Shown here in pieces: positions 1 through 6,254 of a stretch of DNA of 6,475 nucleotides (position 1 is its first letter; each line of letters starts with the position of its first letter). Made by a program: the position numbers and the translations under genes. Origin of the DNA: Eubacterium sp. (lineage in GTDB: Bacteria > Bacillota > Clostridia > Lachnospirales > Lachnospiraceae); assembly GCA_022776205.1 (NCBI GenBank), contig JALFIK010000220.1:1-6475 (forward strand), read 5' to 3'. The notes under the pieces are model-generated. The model did no database searches. It was not told where the DNA came from and saw nothing but the letters and a program-made list of their open reading frames with translations.

Positions 1-1
1 T

Positions 2-1066
2 GGCACGAACCATGTAGTAAAGGATTTAAACCTTGTTGTGGAAGAGGGGGAATTTCTTACACTTCTTGGTTCTTCAGGATGTGGAAAGACCACAACGCTT
101 CGTATGATCGCAGGTTTTGAAGAGCCTACCAGTGGAAATATAAAAGTTGAGGGTGAGCCAATCGGGGAGAAGGAGCCATTTGAGAGAAATGTGAATACAG
201 TTTTTCAAAGTTATGCACTGTTTCCGCATAAAACGATTTTTGATAATGTGGCTTACGGTCTTAAGATGAAAAAAGTACCCAAGCCGGAAATAAAGGAAAG
301 GGTAACAAAAATGCTGGAGCTTGTACAGCTGGAGGGATTTGAAAAACGATATCCAAGCCAGTTGTCCGGCGGGCAGAAGCAGAGAGTTGCCATTGCAAGA
401 GCATTGATCAACCGTCCGAGGGTCCTTCTTCTCGATGAGCCGCTCGGTGCACTGGATTTGAAATTAAGAAAACAGATGCAGCTCGAATTGAAACGTCTGC
501 AGAGAAAGTTGAATATTACCTTTATCTACGTTACACATGATCAGGAAGAAGCCCTTACGATGAGCGATCGAATCGCCATTATGCATGATGGAATCTTAGA
601 TCAGCTCGGTACACCGGAAGAAATCTATGAGAAGCCGAAGACGAGATTTGTTGCCACTTTTATCGGTGAAACCAATACTTTTGACGGATGTATTTCGAAA
701 ATAAATGGTGAGAATATTTCCGTAATGATTGAAAATGGAAATATTTCAGGCTGCGGGACCGAATTTTCATTTGGAGAATATATTACCGTTTCTGTCCGGC
801 CGGAAAAAATGAAGTTTTCTGAAAAACCGGTGGATGGATTTACAATTATGGCGGTGGTAAAAGATTATGTCTATGTCGGCTCTGTCATTAAATGTATTGC
901 GGAACTTCCGAATGGAAATGAATTAAAGATTGAGCGTCTGGCGGGGGCAGATCTTCCGGCGCCGGGAAGCAGTATTTATGTATACTGGAATCCGGAAGAT
1001 GCAGTTCTTATCCATAATCAGGATCAGCTGATCTTTCAGGCAGTGGAAAGCATTCCGTTAGGTTAA
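2..1066 (+). CDS. potA: Spermidine/putrescine ABC transporter ATP-binding protein PotA (5' end cut by window)
   Basis: Cytoplasmic ATPase that powers the polyamine importer formed with PotB, PotC and PotD. The frame is open from base 2, and the first codons (GTNHVVKDLNLVVEEGEF) match the N-terminal strand that precedes the Walker A loop in this family. The real start therefore lies upstream of the window, probably by some 15-20 codons; a GTG at 38 is internal. Of the 354 visible residues (counted from base 2), Walker A GSSGCGKT is at 23-30, the Q-loop Gln at 69 (TVFQSYALFPH), the signature LSGGQ at 121-125, Walker B VLLLDE at 141-146 and the switch His at 179 (YVTHDQEEAL). A C-terminal TOBE_2-type regulatory domain follows from about 220, with the typical VRPE stretch at 265-268. 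All catalytic motifs are intact. By eye it is very close to E. coli PotA (TVFQSYALFPH, QLSGGQ, LRKQMQ and THDQEEALTMSDRI are shared). Confidence 0.95.
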   Translation, partial: GTNHVVKDLNLVVEEGEFLTLLGSSGCGKTTTLRMIAGFEEPTSGNIKVEGEPIGEKEPFERNVNTVFQSYALFPHKTIFDNVAYGLKMKKVPKPEIKERVTKMLELVQLEGFEKRYPSQLSGGQKQRVAIARALINRPRVLLLDEPLGALDLKLRKQMQLELKRLQRKLNITFIYVTHDQEEALTMSDRIAIMHDGILDQLGTPEEIYEKPKTRFVATFIGETNTFDGCISKINGENISVMIENGNISGCGTEFSFGEYITVSVRPEKMKFSEKPVDGFTIMAVVKDYVYVGSVIKCIAELPNGNELKIERLAGADLPAPGSSIYVYWNPEDAVLIHNQDQLIFQAVESIPLG

Positions 1067-1078
1067 GGGGGTGTTTTT

Positions 1079-1957
1079 ATGGCAAAGAAAAAATCAAAAC
1101 ATGAATGGCGTTCCAATGGTCTGCCGGCAACGATCATGGTAGGACCGGTGACTTTGTGGATGGTTCTGCTCGTTGCCATTCCGCTTGTGTATGTGGCTGT
1201 TATGAGTTTTTGTTCCATTGACCAGTATTATAATGTTACATTTCATTTTACCACAGAGAATTATGTCCGTCTGATGAATGCAGATTACATAAAGATTTAC
1301 ATACAGTCCCTGGCCATTGCCTTGCTCACCACCCTGGTTTGCGTGCTGGTCGCCTATCCGTTTTCCTGGCTCATTGCCCGGACAAAAAGTAAAAAGAAGA
1401 AAATTTTGTATATGCTTGTTATCATTCCTTTCTGGACGAATTCCCTGATCCGGATTTATGGATGGAGAACATTTCTTGGAACGAACGGGTGGCTCAATAT
1501 GGCCCTGCAGGCATTGCATATTACAAATGGGCCGGTAGAGTTTTTGTTTAAACAGGGGACGACGGTACTGGGTATGGTTTATTGCCTGTTTCCGTTTATG
1601 GTCCTTCCTCTTTATACGGCAATTGAGAAGCTGGATAGTTCTTTGCTGGAGGCATCCGCAGACCTGGGTGCGAGGAGAGTTTCCACTTTTCTTGAAGTGG
1701 TTTTGCCCCTCACCTCCACAGGAATTTTTTCCGGATGCATCATGGTATTTATCCCTTGCCTTGGATTCTTCTTCGTTTCCGATATTTTAGGCGGAGGGAA
1801 TGCCGATGTAATCGGTAACCTGATTGAGAGACAGTTCCAGAGTGGAAACAACTGGCCTCTTGGAGCAGCCCTTTCAATTATATTAATTCTGATCACGTTG
1901 TTTCTGGTAAAGATTTACCAGAAAATGGGCGGTGATATGGAAAGTCTGGGGGGATGA
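1079..1957 (+). CDS. potB: Spermidine/putrescine ABC transporter permease PotB
   Basis: Inner-membrane permease (292 aa) that pairs with PotC to form the translocation channel. I read six hydrophobic segments at about residues 22-44, 76-98, 110-128, 162-182, 211-236 and 261-280. The EAA loop that docks on PotA is LEASADLGARR...EVVLP at 190-210, just before segment five. The basic, Lys-rich N-terminus (MAKKKSKHEW) fits a cytoplasmic start. The ATG at 1079 is preceded by AAGGGGG at 1065-1071, which overlaps the potA stop, with 7 bases of spacing. The potA-potB gap is 12 bases, so the two are cotranscribed. Length and motif placement are normal for PotB/PotH proteins (BPD_transp_1 family). Assignment as B rather than C rests on order and on similarity to E. 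coli PotB around the EAA loop (DLGA, PLT, GIF). Confidence 0.93.
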   Translation: MAKKKSKHEWRSNGLPATIMVGPVTLWMVLLVAIPLVYVAVMSFCSIDQYYNVTFHFTTENYVRLMNADYIKIYIQSLAIALLTTLVCVLVAYPFSWLIARTKSKKKKILYMLVIIPFWTNSLIRIYGWRTFLGTNGWLNMALQALHITNGPVEFLFKQGTTVLGMVYCLFPFMVLPLYTAIEKLDSSLLEASADLGARRVSTFLEVVLPLTSTGIFSGCIMVFIPCLGFFFVSDILGGGNADVIGNLIERQFQSGNNWPLGAALSIILILITLFLVKIYQKMGGDMESLGG

Positions 1958-1960
1958 TAA

Positions 1961-2764
1961 ATGAGTAGAAAACAGAAGGAAAAGGGAAGAAAAGCAGGAA
2001 GTATTGTTTTTTGTACATTGGTCTATTTGTTTTTGTTCCTGCCGATTTCCGTTATTGTTGTAAACTCCATGAATGCGACAACGACAAAACCATATCTTTC
2101 CTGGAAAGGATTTACTCTGGACTGGTATGTGAAACTGTTTGATAACACGGCATTGCTTAGTTCTTTTGGAAATACCATGCTGATTGCCCTTGTCAGTACC
2201 CTGCTGGCAACGATCATTGGTACTCTTGGTGCCATTGGAATGTACCGATATAAATTCAGAGGGAAAAACCTGATTGACGGACTTTTATATATTCCGGTTG
2301 TAATTCCTGAGATTGTGATGGGTATTTCGCTTTTGACCGTATTTTCTAAAACAAGCGTTCCAAGGGGACTTTTGACATTGATTCTTGCCCATGTGACATT
2401 TTCCATTCCTTATGTAATTTTCAATGTCAGGGCGAGATTGTCCGGATATGATCAGTCGATAGAAGAAGCAAGCCTGGATCTGGGCGCAAACCGTATCCGC
2501 ACGTTTTTTGAGATTACTCTTCCGGTTCTGGCACCGGGGATTGCGGGCGGTGCACTGCTGGCGTTTACCTTATCCATTGATGATGTAATTATCAGCTATT
2601 TTGTAAACGGCCAGACAAAAACTTATCCGTTAAAAGTAATGGAAAGTATTAAGAGTGGCGTGGCTCCGGATGTGAATGCTCTTTCCACTTTGATCTTAAT
2701 CGGCACGATTGTTCTGGTTGTTCTCACCCAGAGTGACTTGCTAAAAAAATCAAAACGTTCTTAA
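1961..2764 (+). CDS. potC: Spermidine/putrescine ABC transporter permease PotC
   Basis: Second inner-membrane permease (267 aa) of the importer; E. coli PotC is of nearly the same length. Hydrophobic segments lie at about residues 14-36, 71-94, 104-126, 137-157, 191-212 and 241-256. The EAA loop EEASLDLGANRIRTFFEITLP is split around residues 168-188, and the following AFTLSIDDVIISYF stretch is typical of PotC/PotI. The ATG at 1961 comes only 3 bases after the potB stop. Its ribosome binding site is the G run at 1948-1953 inside the end of potB, which suggests translational coupling. The C-terminus ends in a short basic tail (LLKKSKRS). Nothing looks broken. Confidence 0.93.
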   Translation: MSRKQKEKGRKAGSIVFCTLVYLFLFLPISVIVVNSMNATTTKPYLSWKGFTLDWYVKLFDNTALLSSFGNTMLIALVSTLLATIIGTLGAIGMYRYKFRGKNLIDGLLYIPVVIPEIVMGISLLTVFSKTSVPRGLLTLILAHVTFSIPYVIFNVRARLSGYDQSIEEASLDLGANRIRTFFEITLPVLAPGIAGGALLAFTLSIDDVIISYFVNGQTKTYPLKVMESIKSGVAPDVNALSTLILIGTIVLVVLTQSDLLKKSKRS

Positions 2765-2802
2765 TTAATCTATTTATATATAATCAGAAAAGAGGGATAT
2801 TT

Positions 2803-3858
2803 ATGAAGAAACGGATACTTGGTGTGATAATGGCAATGACGATGCTGGCAACAATGCTTTGTGGCTGTGGCTCTGATTCTTCTTCCGGGGAAAACGGAGA
2901 GCTGAACATTTTTGTATGGACGGAATATGTGCCGGATTCTGTGATTGAGAAATTTGAAGAAGAAACCGGAATTAAAGTAAATATGTCCACGTATTCTTCC
3001 AATGAAGATATGCTTTCCAAAGTAAAGTCTGAGTCCGAAGGAACTTATGATATTGTTCAGCCAAGTGACTATATGGTGGAACAGATGATTGCCCAGGGCA
3101 TGCTGGAAAAACTGGATAAAGATAAATTAACAAATCTGTCCAATATTGGAGAGTCTTATATGAATCCATCCTACGATCCTGGTAATGAATATTCTGTCCC
3201 TTATCAGGGCGGGGCAGGTGCCATTGCGGTAAATACGGCAAAGGTGAAAAAAGATATTACAAGCTATGCGGATTTATTTGATCCGGCATTAAAAGGAACG
3301 ATTGTTGCTTTGGATGATTACCGCGCAGTGATTGGGATGACGGCAAAAAGTCTGGGATATTCCATGAATGAATCCGATCCGGCTGTTCTTGAAAAAGTCC
3401 AGGAAAAACTGCTTACTTTAAAGGATAATGTAAAATTATATGATTCCGACAGTCCGAAATCTGCCCTGATTTCCGGTGACTGCACGGTTGGTTATGTATG
3501 GAGTGCGGAGATTGCCCTTGCCATGGAAGAAAATCCTGACATCAAGGTAGTATATCCAAAAGAAGGTGCTTACCTGTTTATGGATAACTGGGCAATTACA
3601 AAAGGAGCGAAGAATTATGACAATGCCATGAAATTTATTGATTTCATGTTGGACGGCGATAATATGAAGATGGTTGCAGAAGAATTCCCATATCTTTGTC
3701 CAAATACGGAAACAGTAAAGGCAATGGGTGAAGATTATGCAAATAATCCTGCTAAGAATCCGCCGGCAGAGGAAATCAAGAAGGGTGAGTACGTAAAAAA
3801 TCTGGATGCGGATACATTAAAAATTTATGATGAAATGTGGACAAAATTAAAACAGTAA
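2803..3858 (+). CDS. potD: Polyamine-type substrate-binding lipoprotein PotD
   Basis: Extracellular lipid-anchored receptor (351 aa) that delivers ligand to PotBC. Residues 1-21 are a lipoprotein signal: MKKR, a hydrophobic stretch, then LCGC with the likely lipidated Cys at 22, followed by a Ser/Gly-rich linker. The mature part is a PotD/PotF-type bilobal binding protein (NIFVWTEYVPDSVIEKFEEETG). Compared with E. coli PotD from memory, kept positions are W39, Y42, S88, Y90, D172, W233, D261 and Y297. Changed positions are E171 to A175, W255 to F259, Q327 to V331 and the Trp of PYxWG to G136. The ligand is therefore probably a cationic amine, but spermidine specificity should not be assumed. 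AAGAGGG at 2790-2796 is 6 bases from the ATG. The 38-base AT-rich gap after potC holds no convincing promoter. The gene is followed by a terminator-like hairpin. Confidence 0.92.
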   Translation: MKKRILGVIMAMTMLATMLCGCGSDSSSGENGELNIFVWTEYVPDSVIEKFEEETGIKVNMSTYSSNEDMLSKVKSESEGTYDIVQPSDYMVEQMIAQGMLEKLDKDKLTNLSNIGESYMNPSYDPGNEYSVPYQGGAGAIAVNTAKVKKDITSYADLFDPALKGTIVALDDYRAVIGMTAKSLGYSMNESDPAVLEKVQEKLLTLKDNVKLYDSDSPKSALISGDCTVGYVWSAEIALAMEENPDIKVVYPKEGAYLFMDNWAITKGAKNYDNAMKFIDFMLDGDNMKMVAEEFPYLCPNTETVKAMGEDYANNPAKNPPAEEIKKGEYVKNLDADTLKIYDEMWTKLKQ

Positions 3859-3866
3859 TGACGCTG

Positions 3867-3897
3867 GCCCCGGTGAAATAACCGGGGTGTTATTTTT
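3867..3897 (+). terminator. Rho-independent terminator-like hairpin after potD
   Basis: CCCCGGT (3868-3874), a six-base GAAATA loop (3875-3880) and a perfectly complementary ACCGGGG (3881-3887) are followed by a T-rich tract TGTTATTTTT (3888-3897). This GC-rich 7-bp stem plus U tract is 9 bases past the potD stop and should end or attenuate potABCD transcripts. The T tract is interrupted by one G and one A, so termination may be incomplete. Only 22 bases separate it from the start of the next gene, leaving no room for a separate promoter downstream of it. Confidence 0.8.
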
Positions 3898-3906
3898 CAG
3901 AAAGAA

Positions 3907-3913
3907 AAGGTGG
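3907..3913 (+). promoter_or_regulatory. Ribosome binding site that sets the start of the first cyclodeaminase-like gene
   Basis: AAGGTGG matches AAGGAGG at six of seven bases and is 6 bases from the ATG at 3920. The frame is open further upstream to a GTG at 3887, but that codon sits in the descending arm and U tract of the terminator hairpin and has no binding site of its own. The ATG at 3920 is therefore the start. It gives MKIDFLYLNEKDMIKAG, which lines up with the N-terminus of the next paralogue. Confidence 0.75.
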
Positions 3914-3919
3914 GATAGG

Positions 3920-5068
3920 ATGAAGATAGATTTCCTGTATTTAAACGAAAAAGATATGATAAAAGCCGGTGTCCTCAATGCAGCAGGATGTGTGGAATCC
4001 ATGAGAAAAGTTATGTCTCTTTTTGGAAAGAAAGACTTTCTCTTAGGAGGTCCGAAAGCCGATGAGCATGGTCTTCAGATTAATTTTCCGGCAAAATCCG
4101 AAATCGAGGGCTTCCCTCTTGATGACGGGCCGGACCGGAGGTTTAATGCCATGCCTGCCTATCTGGGCGGGGAATATCACATCGCCGGACAGAAATTTTA
4201 TGGCTCCAATAATCATAATTTACAAAAAGGACTGCCACGTTCCATTCTGATGGTAACCCTCAATGATGTAGATACAGGAGCTCCCGTTGCCTATATGAGT
4301 GCCAATTTGTTAAGTGCCATGCGAACCGGGGCGATGCCTGCCATGGCTGCATCCTATCTGGCCAGGAAAGATTCGAAAGTTCTTTCCATAATCGGGCCGG
4401 GAGTGATCAACAAATGTGCGTTTCGATGCTTTATGGAAGTTCTTCCAAATATCGATACGTTAAAGATCCGGGGAAGTTCCGTTCATTCGAAATCAGCCCT
4501 TGCATTGAAAGAGTATGTTGAGGAACATTATCCTCAGATTAAAAAAATTATTCTCTGCGATTCCATAGAAGAAGCCTGCAGGGACAGTGATGTTGTCAGT
4601 GAGGCCATGTCTGTCACGAAACAGGATATGGAGAACATAAAAATGGAATGGTTTAAAAAGGGTGCTTCCGTCTTTTCCATGGGTACTTTTCTTGTGAGAG
4701 ATCATGAAAGCTATCTCAATACGACAATGGTGGCAGATAATTACGGAATGTATGAAAAATACTTAAAAAATTTCATTGCCAGAGGGCCGGTAGACGAGCT
4801 GGGGCGGAAAAGAGAATGGTCCATCATGGGAATTGATTTTGTCTATCTGGTAAATGAAAAGAAAATTGAGAGGGAAAAAGTATTAAACCTCTGTGATATT
4901 GTAAATGGAATATCCCCGGGACGGACATCGGATGATGAAATCATTATGTGCAGTATCGGAGGGATGCCCATTGAAGATATTGCGTGGGGTTATGAATGTT
5001 ATGAGATGGCTAGAAAGCAGGGAATCGGAACCATGCTGAATCTCTGGGATGAGCCTTATCTGAAATAA
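3920..5068 (+). CDS. Ornithine cyclodeaminase/mu-crystallin family protein, paralogue 1 ('tyramine oxidase subunit B'-like)
   Basis: Predicted cytoplasmic NAD(P)-dependent enzyme (382 aa) of the ornithine cyclodeaminase/mu-crystallin superfamily, which acts on imines and amino groups. Visible family features are the substrate-side Arg pair R73/R74 (DRRFNAMPAY), K92 (GQKFYGSN; equivalent to the catalytic-pocket Lys), the conserved Arg R135 (SANLLSAMRTGA), a Rossmann loop GPGVINK at 159-165, and the C-terminal GGMPIEDIAWG stretch near 347-357. The third Gly of the GxGxxG loop is Asn (N164). The acidic residue after strand two is replaced (LKIRGSS, 182-187), hinting at NADP(H). The ADxPGKxEL-type segment holding the catalytic Asp of true ornithine cyclodeaminases is not seen near 250-270. 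Conversion of ornithine to proline is therefore doubtful and the reaction is unknown. It lies 61 bases after potD beyond a hairpin and 26 bases before its paralogue. Confidence 0.85.
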   Translation: MKIDFLYLNEKDMIKAGVLNAAGCVESMRKVMSLFGKKDFLLGGPKADEHGLQINFPAKSEIEGFPLDDGPDRRFNAMPAYLGGEYHIAGQKFYGSNNHNLQKGLPRSILMVTLNDVDTGAPVAYMSANLLSAMRTGAMPAMAASYLARKDSKVLSIIGPGVINKCAFRCFMEVLPNIDTLKIRGSSVHSKSALALKEYVEEHYPQIKKIILCDSIEEACRDSDVVSEAMSVTKQDMENIKMEWFKKGASVFSMGTFLVRDHESYLNTTMVADNYGMYEKYLKNFIARGPVDELGRKREWSIMGIDFVYLVNEKKIEREKVLNLCDIVNGISPGRTSDDEIIMCSIGGMPIEDIAWGYECYEMARKQGIGTMLNLWDEPYLK

Positions 5069-5081
5069 GAAGTAAAGAAAC

Positions 5082-5088
5082 AGGAGGG
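5082..5088 (+). promoter_or_regulatory. Strong ribosome binding site for the second cyclodeaminase-like gene
   Basis: AGGAGGG is 6 bases from the ATG at 5095, within the 26-base gap between the paralogues. It is the best Shine-Dalgarno match in the window, so the second paralogue may be translated more strongly than the first. No hairpin or promoter is visible in the gap, so the two genes are probably on one transcript. Confidence 0.8.
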
Positions 5089-5094
5089 ATAAAG

Positions 5095-6231
5095 ATGAGT
5101 TATCCGGCAATAGATTTTCTATTTTTGAACGAGGAAGATATGATAAAAGCCGGTGTGAAGGATATGCCGGCATGCATTGATGCAATGGAAGAAGTTGTAA
5201 AATGCCTGAATAAAGGGGATTACGTGATGGGTGGGGAAAATCATAATTCCCATGGTTCCCAGGTTTCTTTTCCGAAAACATCCCCATTTCCCAATATGCC
5301 AAAAGATGAAGGAGATGACCGGAGATTTATGGCGATGCCGGCCTATATTGGCGGTCCTTTTGATCTTGTGGGAATGAAATGGTATGGGTCAAACATGGCA
5401 AATAAAGCGCTGGGTCTTCCCCGGTCCATTCTTATGGTCATGCTCAATGATAAAGATACGGGAGCTCCCTTATGTTTGATGAGTGCCAACCTGTTAAGCG
5501 CCATGCGTACCGGTGCGATTCCGGGTGTGGGTACGAGATATCTTGCCAGAAAAGATGCGAGAGTATGTGGAATCTGCGGTCCGGGCGTTATGGGAAGAAC
5601 GAGTCTTGCTGCCTTTGTTGCCACCTGTCCGAATTTAGAGATTCTTAAAGTAAAGGGCAGGGGAAGAAAATCCCTTCTTAAATTTGTGGATGATGTGAAA
5701 GAAAAATATCCCCAGTTTAAGGAAATTCAGATTGTGGATACGGTCGAGGAGCTGGTGAGGGAAACGGATGTAATTTCCTTTGCCAATACAAGTGGAACAG
5801 ATCCTTCCACTTTTCCATTTGTAAAGGGAGAATGGATAAAAAAAGGAGCTGTTCTTGTGGGAGTCAGTGCTTTTGATATGGAAGATGATTTTCTGGCAGA
5901 GCACTGTAAGCTTGTTGTGGATAACATACAGCTTTATGAAGCCTGGGCAGAAGAATTTACCTATCCTTCCTTTGGAGCCAATAATATTATTGGTTCGAAG
6001 TTTACTGATATGATCCATGAGGGAAAGCTGAAAAAAGAAGATATTTATGATCTTGGAGATATTATTCATGGAGATCGTCCGGGAAGGGAATCCGAGGATC
6101 AGATCATTGTATATTCTGTCGGAGGAATGCCGGTAGAAGATGTGGCCTGGGGAAAGGTCTGTTATGAAAAAGCAAAGGAACTGGGCATTGGAATGAGGCT
6201 TCATCTCTGGGATGAACCGGATCTTTGCTGA
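5095..6231 (+). CDS. Ornithine cyclodeaminase/mu-crystallin family protein, paralogue 2 ('tyramine oxidase subunit B'-like)
   Basis: Second cyclodeaminase-fold protein (378 aa), clearly a tandem duplicate of the preceding gene. They share DRRF.AMPAY.GG, GSN, GLPRSILMV.LND.DTGAP, MSANLLSAMRTGA, YLARKD, GPGV, GGMP.ED.AWG and a C-terminal LWDEP. At DNA level there is a 22-base identical run at 5135-5156 and 3951-3972. Family positions include R76/R77, K95 and R139. The nucleotide loop GPGVMGR at 162-168 is canonical, unlike that of paralogue 1. After strand two comes LKVKGRGRKS (184-193), basic rather than acidic, suggesting NADP(H). The GKxEL catalytic segment of ornithine cyclodeaminase is absent (GVSAFDMEDDF, 256-266), so ornithine cyclodeaminase activity is unlikely. 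The ATG is fixed by a strong site at 5082-5088. The specific reaction is unknown; by neighbours it handles a product of amine oxidation or imported amine. Confidence 0.86.
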   Translation: MSYPAIDFLFLNEEDMIKAGVKDMPACIDAMEEVVKCLNKGDYVMGGENHNSHGSQVSFPKTSPFPNMPKDEGDDRRFMAMPAYIGGPFDLVGMKWYGSNMANKALGLPRSILMVMLNDKDTGAPLCLMSANLLSAMRTGAIPGVGTRYLARKDARVCGICGPGVMGRTSLAAFVATCPNLEILKVKGRGRKSLLKFVDDVKEKYPQFKEIQIVDTVEELVRETDVISFANTSGTDPSTFPFVKGEWIKKGAVLVGVSAFDMEDDFLAEHCKLVVDNIQLYEAWAEEFTYPSFGANNIIGSKFTDMIHEGKLKKEDIYDLGDIIHGDRPGRESEDQIIVYSVGGMPVEDVAWGKVCYEKAKELGIGMRLHLWDEPDLC

Positions 6232-6240
6232 GAAAAATAA

Positions 6241-6247
6241 GGGAGGT
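6241..6247 (+). promoter_or_regulatory. Ribosome binding site that favours a GTG start for the [2Fe-2S] protein gene
   Basis: GGGAGGT lies 7 bases before GTG at 6255 but only 1 base before an in-frame ATG at 6249. Normal spacing favours the GTG, giving MSARIVEHPILG. The 23-base gap after paralogue 2 contains no hairpin, so the gene looks cotranscribed with it. Confidence 0.65.
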
Positions 6248-6254
6248 CATGTTC

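Noticed and set aside
38..40. GTG at 38 as the start of potA.
   Set aside because: The frame stays open to the window edge and the upstream codons encode the expected family sequence before Walker A, so the true start is outside the window.
2779..2784. Perfect TATAAT in the AT-rich potC-potD gap, a possible promoter for potD.
   Set aside because: No TTGACA-like hexamer lies 16-18 bases upstream (the bases there read about CGTTCT), there is no extended -10 TG, and transcription would start inside the potD ribosome binding site. More likely chance in AT-rich DNA.
3638..3665. TTGATT...TAATAT within potD as a promoter for the downstream enzyme genes.
   Set aside because: Both hexamers match weakly, they lie in coding sequence with a 16-base spacer, and such matches are common in AT-rich DNA. 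Not supportable without transcript data.
3887..3919. GTG at 3887 as the start of the first cyclodeaminase-like gene, giving 11 extra residues.
   Set aside because: The codon is inside the terminator hairpin and U tract and has no ribosome binding site; the extra residues (MLFFRKKRWDR) have no match in the paralogue. ATG 3920 has a proper site.
3951..5156. The 22-base exact repeat (3951-3972 and 5135-5156) as a mobile-element or recombination repeat.
   Set aside because: It falls at the same codons (DMIKAGV) of two paralogous genes, so shared ancestry and protein constraint explain it.
5635..6204. Long open frame on the - strand (189 codons) opposite the second cyclodeaminase-like gene.
   Set aside because: Entirely within a well-supported + strand gene, rich in Phe/Ile/Ser as expected from reading antisense of AT-biased coding DNA, with no recognisable domain. 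The same applies to - strand frames at 1094-1519, 2023-2406 and 4883-5302.
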